Of a stretch of 64,000 bases of DNA, positions 24,986 to 42,509 are shown piece by piece (the first letter of the stretch is position 1; every line of letters begins with the position of its first letter). The notes under the pieces were generated by a model that was not told where the DNA came from, searched no databases, and saw only the letters and a list, made by a program, of their open reading frames with translations. Source of the stretch: Epiperipatus broadwayi (Eukaryota; Onychophora; Udeonychophora; Euonychophora; Peripatidae); NCBI GenBank assembly GCA_028023455.1, contig JAQFVV010013319.1, forward strand, positions 1-64,000. The letters run 5' to 3'. The translations under genes and the position numbers were made by a program.

Positions 24986-27900
24986 CAGCAACTAATAATA
25001 ATAAAAAATAATAATAACAATAATAATATAATATAATCTTATTTCTTCCTAAAATGAAATAAATAAATACTACGTGGTAGTATTTTAATAATCTGACAAC
25101 AGAATACGTGTGGCAACATTAGCATATAATTTAATGTAATATTGTGGCAACCGACTTATGACCAATAAATAATATAAAATTATGATCTTTTAATTTTAAC
25201 ATACCAATAAATTCTCAAAATTCTTATAACACTTTTATGTTTACCTTTTGTGCAAAATTTATATGTCTGTTTCAATTATAAATGTATCGTGATTTCATGC
25301 ATCCATGTGGAGAAATAACAACTCGGATACAAAACTTTAAAACAAATTTAAAACAAAGTTTATTAACAACATAAATAAATTAACAATATTTTTACACTAT
25401 ATACATTGAATATCCCTTACTTTTATATCTCAACTTAGTTTATTAGTTTATAAAATGAAATCAAAATATTATTTACTTTTCCTAGTTAAATCTTATTTTT
25501 TTTAACACTTAAGAAAATACAGTATTATTACTTGATTTATTATTATGGTTAGCTTATTACAAAATGCATTTCTTATATGATTATCACAAACACTTTTCAT
25601 CCCTAATATTATTAAAATTACATTTTTTACAAAAATTTACATTCGTAATAAAATTCTACAAAATAACAAAATTTAGTTTCATATTGGTTGTATGGAATCT
25701 TACAAAGTCAAAACACTATTCTACATTTGGTATTAGGTTTTTATTATTCATTATCCGATGTTTATTAATCCTAATATTCTCATTCAAGCCTTACTTTGGA
25801 TGATAGAATTATAACTATTAATATACCATGCACAAGTATATGTTTATTATACCTTATTGAATTTTCTCTTGATAAATATGCAATACTCATTCCCTCCAAC
25901 ATTAATATTTAAAAAAAACATTCAAATTTTATTATCACTTTTAAAATACTTGGTTTAGATTTCTTTTCAAAATCTTATATTCATTTCTGAATTAATTTTA
26001 CAATGTATTATATGATTCTTTCTCTCTTTATGATATTTTGGACTTTCAATTTTAAAGTTACACAATTCTATACATTCAAGCAAATAAACTATTCTTACAT
26101 AAACGATAACATATCTTCAGTTCTATTTTATTCATTATTTCTTTGAAAATATCTTTCTGACCGATGCAGATTCATGAAATAAGGATAGCGAAGATAGATG
26201 CATAGGATCAAAATACAACTAGAATATTACTCGTCATATACCTTGACAATCATGGCACAGTGAATTAAAAGACACTATAGAGGAGTGACCTTTACCTGTC
26301 TACCAACCTCTATCATAGGAACGATGCTAAAGCTATTTCTTCAGCTTTATTCTAACATCAAAAGTTTAAAGATATGCAAAACACTGTCCAAACCATATGT
26401 GTTCAGTCATAGGACTTAGTTAACTATACTAAATCACACAAAACTAAATATGATCCAAATCCCTTATATTTTCCTATTTCTTAAAAAAAATCACATCATC
26501 TTGGTTTCCTCTCCACTAGTACTTCCAAGTCACTATCCGATCTTATTTCTCAAGATTTTTTCTATACTGTACATCGACAAATACATATCTGCATTACTAA
26601 CAATAATAAAATTCATTGATATTTTAAAACTATTCCACTGTTCTATAAGAAAATCTTTTACTACTTTCCTCCGTATATTTAATCATATACAAACTATTTA
26701 AATATCTGAATACTTTATCACATGAAAGTTCAAAAGAATCACACAATTGTTCTGTTAAATTATATTATTAATATACTTTAAATAAATTGTTGCATGCATA
26801 TTCCGAATTACTCCTAACTCATTATATGTTAAAATGTTGCATAAAATGTGTACATATAATTAAGACTTTCACACTTCATTCTTAGGTCGATAGATGATCT
26901 AAAAAAAAAAATACATTATGCATTATAAATAACTATTAAAATTACCAAACGACCTTTATCTCCTCGATCACGTTCCATAGGCTTCACCATCCATTTGATC
27001 CTTGTAGATATAACATTCACATCCATACACTTTATTTTAAACACTATTTCTATAATTTTATTAAGCTATTATATTTAAATTTTAATATTACTAAATTTAT
27101 GTTTTATGTTTTCCCTAATCTCACATAACATTTTATATTTTAAAATAAATTAGTAAAAAATATTCAAACTATATTTACTGTACTCCTTCATCAAATTTTC
27201 CTGAAAACCGTTCATACTAAAGCCAAAAAAAAAAATTGTTTATCATTTCTTTTCCATTCACTTAATGTTCCTCTCCCTGCTTGTTCAATTTTAAGGTAAA
27301 ACAAATATTACTTCATTCAATAAATATTCATGAATGATAATCCTTGGTTTTTATAATATTTAATACAATTATTAATTATGATATTAGTTAATCCCATAAA
27401 GAAAACTTCTAAATATTCTCTTCTAATATTTCTTGCTAATATTTTCTCCCGCGCGACTTTTACGATGCATCTTCTCAGTACTTTGATTTAAATATTCAAT
27501 AAAACTTTTCTGTTTCCATGGATTCATTTCATTAAGTAAATTAGATTTATATTTTCCAAATCTTTATCTTTATTAAGCATTTCTCTAATGAACACTTTAT
27601 AATATTTTTAATTCTTCTTAGAGAAAGTTTTTCTGTTCCTTTTTCATAAAAAACACAATAGCTCTTTCATATTATTATTCTGTAACTTTTTTCCTTCTTT
27701 TAAAATTCTGGTACTATATACTTTGTAATGTTTCCTTTAAAAAGACAAACATTCTTTCTCCATTATAAATTTTACATAATTTTTTTCTTTATGATATACG
27801 CATCTTAATTTTTCCATAGAGAAGAATAAAAAAAAACTTTGGAGTAGCCTTTTAAAATTGTGCATCATAATTTTTCCTGATGGCAAATAACTTTTCTTTT

Positions 27901-29117
27901 AAGTTTTCGGTATAATGTCCAAATTATATTTATCTGAGTTCTAATGATTTCCTGGTTGATCACAAATAAACTGTATTCAAGGCACTTTACAATTATTTTT
28001 ACTTTATCAATACTTTTAGGTACTTTTTTCTGTAGTATTTCCATTTTACTGCAAGGTTTCGGCTAAACTTGAAAAAAAATCCTGGTAAGAAATCTTTTAA
28101 ATTAGCCTTCCATTTAAAGGCAGTTCAAAATATTATATTTTAAAACAAAACTTTTAAAATAAATACAAAAATTTTTAAATTATAACACTTTTCTAGCTTA
28201 CGATCTTATACAGCTAAAAAAATATGCTCCTCCTTCCTTTACTTACACATTCCTTCTCCCGCTCCATCTAATTCCTATTTTTCGTCTGCTAAAATACCTC
28301 CATTGATTGGTTAATGACTTTTTTAGCGTGAACAAATTTACACATTTTTAGTTTTATAATAGATTAAACTTTTTAAAATAAAGAATTTATGATGTCATGT
28401 TTTAAAATATTACTTAGAATAGTATTTTTAAACTCAATTATAGTTTTATCAAAATCATTTAAACTTTAAAACAATTATTAAAATAACATTCAATATTTCA
28501 ACTTTTACTTTAACGATAGATAGCAATTACATTTAGTTTTATAATTCACAAACTTTATTATTATATTCTAACAAGCATGTGTGTGAAGGTATATAATATA
28601 CAGTCACATGATTACTAACTTTATCAGATGATTTTTTTTTTAATTTACGTCTCGGTCTAAATTACCAAAACTGATATATTTTATAAAATTTTGGAAAATA
28701 ATTTAAAAAATGTAGAACTAAATATAATTCTCACCATCCCAAAGTTTATCTTAAAATATATTAGATTAAATTTGAATATTAATTATAATTATAATATTAC
28801 ATATAGCGTTTATTTAATTTATTAGTTTTAAAACATTACAATTGAATTGTTAATATACTTTTAACTATTTATAGCTGTATTATTTTATATGGCCAGCTTT
28901 TACAACCATAAGCAAGGATATAATTAAGCTTTATTTAACTGTTTTTTTTTAAAATAATCCATTACACTTTTACATACCAGGTATTTTTCAGCCTTAAATT
29001 GTACTATAAAATCTAATCGATCATACAATTATCAATATATTACACAAACGTATTTTAAAATTTAAATTTTTTTTAGCAATTGACCATTCTACCTTATTAT
29101 GACCTATAGATAAGGGC

Positions 29118-29120
<3 letters not shown>

Positions 29121-29170
<50 letters not shown>
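29121..29170. repeat. (AT)n(AG)n compound microsatellite
   Basis: About 16 AT units pass directly into about 9 AG units, followed by TTTTACC. Confidence 0.95.
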
Positions 29171-31099
29171 TTTTACCTCATTTTAATTATTCTGAGAATG
29201 GATCAATAATAAAGTCGCATAATGTGTGTATATATAATTTCTAGCATTAAAATTGTATATTATTACTTATTTGTGAAGTTATACACATTCAAGTTAAGCA
29301 AGCTATCTCTGAAAGATGTGGAAGTATTACATTTAGTTACAGTTTTTTTTACTATTTTTTTGAAATAGTAATTATGTATCCAAAAATGTGTGCATCGGCG
29401 TCTATAATTTTGATGCAATACTTATAATTGTTAATCTACTACTTACTTAAGATTATTTAAATATTATTATTAAAATACAAAATATTCATGCTAATTTTTA
29501 AGCATTAAACATATGTTATTCTCTTTTCATTACAACGAACTTTTCTCACTCTCATTTACGTTTGGCGAACATCAAATCCTATTAAAATATAAAATGATAT
29601 CAGGCAAGATTAAAATATGAAATTTTTAAACTGTAGGCATGTAAGTTATTTTTTATACTCCTATCTAGAAAAAGAAAAATATTTGCTGCATTACAAAAAT
29701 TGTGAAAATATTTTTAATTAAAATTATTAGTTTTTCATTTTATTTTATTTTTTTTAAAAAAAAAATGTTTGAAAAATAAAATTGATTCTTTCTGAAAATT
29801 TGATTAAAGAAAATATGATTTTCTATATTTCATTTGAGATTATACGAGGAGTGATACAATCTAATATATCCCCAAGTAATTGAAAAACGGTATAGTGTTA
29901 TTGCCTATGATACGATCTTTTCTCCATGAAGTGTCAATTTTTTGAGTAATACCCAAACGCTGACTGAATATATTAAGATATAATATAATAATACCTGTCA
30001 ATAAATAATAAAGTAACAAATATCGTCTTATATAATATTAAAGTGATTTTAGATAAGTAGTTTAAAAAGCATATATATAAACTATATATAACTATACATT
30101 TGTTGTTAAAAACAGCTCACTTTCTACATACAGTATATATATATATATATATGCGCGCGTACTTCTCTATCAAAAACAGAAAGACTAACTAAAAAATATG
30201 ATATTGCAAACAGAAGATTATTTAAATAGTGTGAGGATTGTTTATCTTTGATAATAAATAGCTTGTTTAATATAATTTATTGTAGTAATTCAGTAATTGG
30301 AGATACAACATAAACTTTAATAGAATTTTATATATTTAAAATGCAAACATGCAGGTTTTATATATTTTTTAATCAATTCTGTTTTTTTTTAAATCATATA
30401 TATATATAAGAATGAGAAAAATTATGCATACATTTAAAAAATGCTAGTATAATTAAAATTGAATATATATATTAGGACGATAGTTGTGATTTTTCTACTC
30501 ACTTAATCAACAAAAATGTTTAATATTTTATATAAAAAAATATTATATAACTTAAGGCCAATATAAAACCATCGGTTGGTATCGTTTATTGATTTACCGT
30601 AAATAAATAAGGTTTTTCTTGTGCGAGAATCTGTTTTATTTTATATGAATTTTGCTTAGAGTTATAAATGATTTGTGAACTGAGTTTGAAATTACTGGTG
30701 TAATCTCTAAACAAATTTAAAATGGCATAAATAAGACTAAAAACATATGAAATTCATTTGTTAAAAATCTAAAATATACAATAATATTAAAAAATTGAGA
30801 CGGTGTCAATTTTTTTTTTTTTTCATTTTCTGTCTAAATATTGAAATTAGTAGGGAAAATTTGGGGAAAATAATGATTTTAAACAAGGAAATTGTTGTTG
30901 TTTTTAAGATGTTTTTTAAAACATTTAAATTTTTGACAACTTATTTTATTTAAAACAATAATTAATTTAAAAACATGATTAAATAATTTAGTTGCATAAA
31001 TGATATCATTTTGTAGAAAATAGTTATTTTGTGATGAGATATTTCTTTTACTGTTTTTAACATTTGTGTAATATTCCAAAGTAAGTCGGTATGAAGTGT

Positions 31100-31148
31100 T
31101 TATATATATATATATATATATATATTAATCTAAGTTATATTAATATAT

Positions 31149-31184
<36 letters not shown>

Positions 31185-31200
31185 ATAGATTAATATAACT
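31100..31200. repeat. TA arrays with an inverted repeat
   Basis: TA units at 31100-31125 and 31151-31182. AGTTATATTAATATATCTTA (from 31133) is mirrored by the reverse complement of 31180-31200 with one mismatch, so the second array is the loop of a palindrome. Confidence 0.85.
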
Positions 31201-33980
31201 TGATAAAATTTTACTTGTCATTGCTAGCCATGCTATTTAAATAATTTATTTTAATATCTTAAACATTAACACTATAAAGTTTAACATGGTATTTTACAAT
31301 TATTAATATATTTAACTTTGGTGTATAAGCTTGGAAACCTTGATTAATGAAACCACATGCTATAATATACTTTTTGTTTCATTGTTTTTTATAAACTTCC
31401 ACCGCAGGATTATAGAAAAACACAACAAAAATAGAATGCAGTATAAAATAGGCTAAAACTGTCAAATTGTAAAAAAAAAAAAGTTTTCTATAAATCACAC
31501 TGCTTCTCACATCAGAATTTCTTTAATAATGTAAGATATTGCAAGATTACTCTGATATCAAGTTAAAAATATTTACTATAATGTTAAAAAAATCACATTA
31601 TTGAAATTATGTCCAAGAACGTGATAGGTAATGTTTTAAAAAGTAGTACATGTATCTTTAAATATAATTCTGTGAATGTTGAATTAAAATAGTTTATTTA
31701 ATACTTACAATTATGTATATCCCAATGACTCATTAAAAAAACTGAAACAGGAAGAATTTCTATAAACTTCAAAAAAGATGAATTTGAGGGTTTTGAATAT
31801 AATTAATGATAAATTAGAACCATAATAAAAATAAGCAAAATAATTAAAAATAAATATTAAAAGATTAATATAAAGCAGTCAAAAAATTAATATTAATAAC
31901 ACTTTGATAAGATCACTACATACAATAATGTTAAATAATAAAAATTTACATCAAATCAATCTTAAAATTATTGTTAAAAAGCAAAAACAAAAAAACAAGA
32001 TTTAGTGGCATAATTTATCTAAGTAACTGCCCAGTGAGCTATATATGTTAAAATAAATGTGTTTTTATTTTTAGTAAACTGTTCTGGAAGAATGTTGATT
32101 TTTAAGCAGTATCTCTTATAATAAAAAAATGGTAAAGTAAAATAGTCTTTAAGTAATTCATTGCAAAATCATTGTAAGAAAAAAATTGTATCATTTTTTT
32201 CTAAAGATATAATAAATAAGAATACATTTTTTTATTAAACTGTCAATTTCTGAATAGCAAGAGTTTGAATGGTTTTATGATTTTGTTGTATTCTCTAATC
32301 TTTGCGTATCTAGATATCTATTTTTATTCGACCTTTGATAGTTAATAAGACTAAATATGCTATAATCTAAAACAAAAATGATAAACCTGACAAGAATATG
32401 AAAAAAAAAAAAATTATGTATATCCGAATAAAATTTAAACAAGATTATAAAAGGCTTGACAAGAAGATTCACTATTACTGAATCAAAGCCTTTTCTTCTT
32501 TATAAAAATTATGTTAAAATAATTTAGCATAAATTTTACCATTGTATTGACAACTAATAAAGATGATTTTAGAAAATCTTATAGAAGAACCTGTATTTCT
32601 GAAATATTCTAAATAATTAAAAAGATCTGGGAATAATCACAGACGTCATTATGCTTTACTGATTACAACAAAGCTTTTAATTTAACTGGTCATATTATAT
32701 TATAAAATATTTTACAAAAATATATGTATCAAAGCATTTCATTGTTTTATTTGGAAATTTTTATATATAATTAAAAGCTACGGTTAAAATGGGAAATGAT
32801 TAATTAGGATGTTTTCATGATAAAAAAATAAATAGCGTTATTCCATTTATTTAACTTTATACAGGATGCATAAGAAAGATCGTGTTATATTTAATTTAGT
32901 GAAAGTCATATTGAAAACCTTAAATATGATGATGAAATTATACATATTAATTAAAATTGATGACCTGAACTCAATTATTGTTTTATTATTTTATTTTATA
33001 TGCTAATGTGAAGCAACATTTTAGGAATTTTTCTCTAATTCCCCAAAATAGAACGTTTTTTGATATCCTATATTTTGAAGAGTGGATAAAATAAAAGTTT
33101 ATATTAACCATTTTCTTTTATTAGTCCCTGTCTCTTGTTCTCTTTATTTTCAACTTCTGCCTAACTAGTTTATCAAGAATATTTCCTTTTCACCTAAGTG
33201 TAAAATGTCAATAGTATATTGCTATAATTGGGTATGAATCATATAGTATTTTCTGGAGAATCAAAATTGGTGATAGACAAAAACAAACTCATAGACAAAA
33301 ACCAATTCACATTAACATGAATTTAAAACGAATTGTATATTTTTTGCTTTTGCATTATTAAAAAAATTTACACTTAATTAGATTTCTTTTAAATAATATC
33401 TATTTAAAAATAGTAATGGGAAAAAATATTTGTCAGAATTTTTATTAGATCTAATAATGCAAACTAATATCTTTATTGGATTATATCTTGAATCAAATTA
33501 AGAATAGCATACTTCGTAAAAAATATTTTGTCTTAAATTTGAGCATTAAAGAATAGAATCCAATTAAATTATAAAAATCAAAAATATTTTCAAAGAGCAT
33601 AATGCTGAGTTCTTTAATTGAAAATACATAATTTTTTTAGCTTTAGTTTTACTCATTTTTTTATTCTTTCTGGATTTAAAATACTCTTACTCAACAATTG
33701 ATTGACAATACTATTTTTTTTCTGATAATAAATTGTTCTAATAAGATATCAGGTTTTGTAATCATAACTTTATTATTTATAATCAGCAGTAAGATTTCAT
33801 CAATATTCAGCTTTATTTAAATTTTCTAAACATTGTCTCTTATCCTTCTTTATAAATGTTAGTCTAGATTGAATTATAATATATAAAACACAGTACTTCT
33901 TTTTTCTTATTGAAACTTGTTAGTTAGATAAGCAAACTGTAAATAAATTTAATAGAGACAGTGTGTACATACAACATCAA

Positions 33981-34436
33981 ACATTAAAATCCTCAAGCCA
34001 AACTAGTCAATAAAATAATCAAAATGAGTCCAAATTCACATCTCAACCAGATTATTGATAGAAAATAAGCTCTAAAACAGAACTAATGGTTTCACTGCTG
34101 CAAAAAGACTTCTCAAGTATAAAGGACTATAAGATAAGAACATATTTAAACTAACCATTATCCAGACAAATATATAAAAATAAAAGTAAATAAATCAAAG
34201 ATGAAAATAAAACAAAACTTTTACTCTATATCAGCAACACTAAATTAAATGTAAAAAATCTCATCCAAATGTAAATATTAAAAGTCTAAAACTAAATTAG
34301 TCAATAAAATAATCAAATTTATCCCAAATTCACAACTCAAAAAGACCATCCAAAAACAAATAAACTCTAAAGCACAACCAATGTTTGCACTGCTTGCTAC
34401 AAACAGACTTCTCAAGTGTAAAGGACTACAAAATAA
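33981..34436 (+). repeat. Direct repeats ahead of Penelope relic 2 (LTR-like)
   Basis: About 33981-34136 and 34272-34436 align as direct repeats offset by roughly 290 bp. They share AGTCAATAAAATAATCAAA, CCAAATTCACA, AAACTCTAAA-like blocks and AGACTTCTCAAG followed by TAAAGGACTA. They sit just upstream of PLE relic 2. Since PLEs are often bounded by partial tandem copies that act as pseudo-LTRs, I infer that role. Confidence 0.7.
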
Positions 34437-35417
34437 CTTAATTTCTTATGAAAAAAAGATAAATTTAAAAATTTTTAATCGAAATTATTTGAAATGTTAT
34501 CCTAATGACTTCATATCAGGTAAGATCTTTATGAATATTAACATTCGCAATGATGTTTTTCCTTTAAGATTTATTTTTGACTTTACAATTAATGTTGTCG
34601 ACATTATTTCTAGGTTCCTAAATAATTTTTAAAACAATTTGTTAATTTTGGTCATTACAGGTTTCTTCTTCTTTTGAGGCTTTTGATAAGATTAATAATA
34701 ATTTTAAAATAAAAAGTAATTAGGTATTTGGTACATTGAATATTGAGAATATGAAACAAGCTGTGAATAGATTAAGCAGTATTAATGCTCTTATGTTTAT
34801 ATCAGCTAATCATAGATCTTTGTCAAAGAATTAAACTTATTAAAGATTTGCTTTTATTATTGGTGGATTCTACATATCTTAACTTATAATGGTAATTTTT
34901 ATAAGATTAAAGAAAAGCGTATGACAGGTTATATTATTTCTCTTTTAATTTGTTCAGTTTATATTAATTATTTGGAAGAAGAAATTATTATTAGGATGGC
35001 TTGCTTATATTTAAAGTTTATTTGTTAGATGTGTTGAGGATTGTTTGTTTGTATCTGGGAATGATAAACTGAAAGAGTTGGTAAATGAGTTTAATTGTGT
35101 TGATCCTTCTATAAAATATATTGTAAAAGGAGGGGGATTATTTTTGTTAAATTAAAATTATTAGATTCATTGGTGATTAGAAATGTAAAGAATAATTATT
35201 TGATAGGTAGTCATTATGTTAAGAGTAAAGAGTTAAGATATATAATTAAACCAGATAGCTATCAATCTGTATCTCATAAATTAACTGCTTTAAGAAATGA
35301 TTGTTATAGAAATAAGAGATTAAGTAATTCCAATGAGGTAGCTTTGTTTCAATAAGGTCAATTTTATAAAGATTATTTGATTAAGTCAAATAATTTTACT
35401 TTTGGGAAATGTATGTA

Positions 35418-35942
35418 TTCAAGCACAAGTGCGTGTGCGGCGCAACTGCTCCCAAAAGCTGTAATACAAATACAAATAGCTAACTAAAAATATTAAAACA
35501 GCTGAGCGCTTTCAAAGGATCTTGCCTTCATAATCATAGCTTGCTTACATTTAAATTTATGCAAATATGCTAATTCCATCTTTTTGATAGAGAAAAACAC
35601 GTGTCCTTCCTGTTTATGGCATCGCTGTCGTGAGAGATAAATAAAGCCTCTTTGATCTTTCTTTTGAGGTCATGTCTCTCTCTACATACGATGGTAGGAT
35701 TGTCCGGAATGCACTCATGGTGACTTGTGCACTGGTGCTGATAAAAAAAAACTGAATAATTAGAAGGATCGTTGCGAGCTCTATTGTACGAATACCTGTG
35801 TTGTGCCAATCGTGTGGCCAGAGATGCCCTGTTTTCCCCATAATATGTGCCTTTGCAATGGTTATTTGGACAAGCAGTGTTATATACTGTATGGGGGGTC
35901 TGTAACAGTGGAGTTTGCGCCGCACACGCACTTGTGCTTGAA
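35418..35942 (-). mobile_element. 525-bp TIR element carrying a GIY-YIG-like frame
   Basis: 28-bp perfect terminal inverted repeats lie at 35418-35445 and 35915-35942 (TTCAAGCACAAGTGCGTGTG...). They contain several CG dinucleotides, unlike their surroundings. The element sits inside PLE relic 2 in the opposite orientation. No clear target-site duplication is seen outside the TIRs. The interior carries the open frame described next. Plus-strand frames at 35803-36006 and 35847-36191 overlap the right TIR and are not genes. Confidence 0.8.
35570..35896 (-). pseudogene. GIY-YIG endonuclease-like fragment inside the TIR element
   Basis: A minus-strand frame runs without a stop from the right TIR to the stop at 35570. 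It reads TPHTVYNTACPNNHCKGTYY, then GENRASLATRLAQHRYSYNR, HQCTSHHECIPDNPTIVCRE and RHDLKRKIKEALFI. The layout follows the GIY-YIG nuclease of PLEs. VYNTACP stands where the GIY strand is expected, TYYG where YIG is expected, ASLATRLAQHR matches the conserved Arg helix, and RRVKEALHI-like KRKIKEALFI matches the Glu-bearing end. The expected T-G-R after YIGE reads NRA. An internal Met at 35809 could start a shorter frame, but the match clearly begins upstream. No RT is seen within the 525 bp. It is uncertain whether it is a truncated PLE or an independent element. Confidence 0.65.
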
Positions 35943-36390
35943 AGATTATTTGAGTGTTGGCTACTCCATAAATTTGTTAATAGTAATAATATTTGTAATT
36001 ATGTAAAGGATAAAGAAAAATATGATTTTATTTTTTTGCAATTTAAATTGTCTTCTTATAGAATTGTATGTAAAAATAACAATTTGTGTAGAAATAAGAA
36101 AATTGTTTGGAAAGGAGGTATTACTTCGAATAATTTATTAAATAATATAAAGGAAATTTTTGATAGAAAGAGTATTTCTGGAGTACTTTGAGCTTAAATA
36201 AAAGAATAAAGGTATGTAAAAGTAGGGCTAGAAATAAATATCTCAGTACTGTTTTATATGTCCATGAAAAAGATTCAGGCCACACTATTAATTTTGATGA
36301 GACTAAGGATGTCTTCTTTGAATGAAATGAAATAAAAAGAATTAAAAAATCTTTATTATTAAAATTTTGTGATTCTGAAGCAATTAAGTA

Positions 36391-36779
36391 ATTTAAATGT
36401 TAACATCACATGATCACCATTTCTTATACTTGCTCATAACTATTATTAAAACAGGCAAAACTCTCCATACAATAGTAGCTTTAATTAAAAATATCATTTG
36501 TGTTTTCAATTTTAGACTCATAGTTTTGTAGTTAAGTAGAGATAAAAAGTGTTTGTTGGAGAGTTGCATTATATCCTAAAATCTAGATACAGTGCTCTCA
36601 GATCCAAAGCTCCTCACTGACAAAAGCCACAAGCTAGAAACTAGTCTGGAGATGTTGAATGAATACGCACTAGATAGGGATTTAATGCACAAGCCTTCTG
36701 GCATCCATTGATTACTCTGGCTTGCACTGAGTGACACTACTATATGGATAGTTTTTCCTGTTTTTTTTATTTAAATGTT
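36391..36779 (+). mobile_element. 367-bp element with 11-bp target-site duplication
   Basis: ATTTAAATGTT at 36391-36401 recurs at 36769-36779 and encloses 36402-36768. The element begins AACATCACATGATCACC. Subterminal inverted motifs are ACAGGCAAAACTCTCCATAC (36451-36470) and the reverse complement of about 36733-36764 (ACAGGAAAAACTATCCATAT), and it ends CCTGTTTTTTTT. The interior around 36560-36740 is richer in GC than the flanks but has no long frame. The reverse complement of 2704-2795 retains both ends of this element. It inserted immediately 3' of PLE relic 2. Confidence 0.72.
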
Positions 36780-36879
36780 CTTTTAATATTAAGGGTGTAT
36801 GGGATGTAAGTGGAATTATGGATAATGTTTAATATAAATATATTATTGTGATGTGATATGGCTACTCCTTTATTGAAAT

Positions 36880-37200
36880 GAAAAATCTCTCAGCTACTTG
36901 CCCAGAAAAATCTGTTACCCACCTAACTTTCCCTTTCCATTTACCACTCTAAATTTTCACATATTGTTCTCTAACCTGATTCATCCATTTCAAAAACATC
37001 TTTGTCCACTCCATGGCCTTTATATCTAGGTCCTCCATATCATTTTCCAAATCCAGCATAAAGACCAAGAATCCACTTTCTGTACAATCATTTAGTTTAT
37101 ATTTATTCTCTCACATCTTGTAATCCTTTACACTGCCCTCTAACTGCCATGTCAATAACGTTTTACAAGATAAAAATGGGCCACATCTAACCATATTTTA
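36880..37200 (-). pseudogene. Unidentified decayed coding stretch
   Basis: From about 37195 downward, one minus-strand frame reads about 100 codons with only two stops and mixed composition. Residues include MVRCGPFLSCKTLLTWQLEG, SVKDYKM, a stop, ENKYKLNDCTESGFLVFMLD, LENDMEDLDIKAMEWTKMFL, KWMNQVREQYVKI, a stop, then GKWKGKVRWVTDFSGQVAER. The frame closes shortly after, near CAATAAAGGAG. I do not recognise the family. It is likely a fragment of a transposon-encoded protein or a processed pseudogene. No neighbouring domain supports a function. Confidence 0.4.
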
Positions 37201-37204
37201 GATT

Positions 37205-42322
<5,118 letters not shown>

Positions 42323-42509
42323 TAGTCATCAGAGATCGCCTCTAGCTTACCACTCATTTAGATTGTGCTCCTCAATTTATTAGAATATCATAAAATATAT
42401 TGATTACAGGTAAGAGTTTTATATCTCTAATAACTACAAAATAGAAAACATTAGATTAATTTTTAAAAAAAAAGATAAATACAAAAAGGCAACTCAGATT
42501 GATTGCATA

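Larger units (their letters stand above)
24986..33980. other. Long AT-rich stretch with microsatellites; one possible decayed motif
   Basis: About 9 kb without a recognisable gene. It holds an AT/AG compound array (29121-29170), TA runs near 30134, an inverted pair around a TA array (31133-31154 and 31180-31200) and poly-A/T runs. The minus strand of 26900-28320 is purine-rich. It includes NGGILADE at 28281-28304, discussed as a finding. Frames listed at 25564, 26450, 30879 and 32275 have no family features. Confidence 0.5.
34660..36390 (+). mobile_element. Penelope-like element relic 2, split by a TIR insertion
   Basis: This is a different PLE lineage from relic 1. Shifting frames give NGNFYKIKEKRMTGYIIS and YINYLEEE (34884-34990), then FVRCVEDCLFVSGNDKLKEL (35023 onward), where the YVDD box has become CVED. 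KLLDSLVIRNVKNNYLIG (about 35155 on) and SYQSVSHKLTALRND complete the RT end. The element is interrupted at 35418-35942. Beyond the insertion, ARNKYLSTVLYVHEKDSGHT and INFDETKDVFFE (about 36226-36325) resemble the C-terminal part of a GIY-YIG domain, followed by EIKRIKKSLLLKFCDSEAIK. Several stops and frameshifts are present. Its 3' side abuts the 367-bp element at 36402. Confidence 0.82.

Noticed and set aside
35803-36191. Plus-strand frames crossing the right TIR
   Set aside because: They join TIR sequence to the PLE relic by chance. The meaningful frame in the TIR element is on the minus strand.
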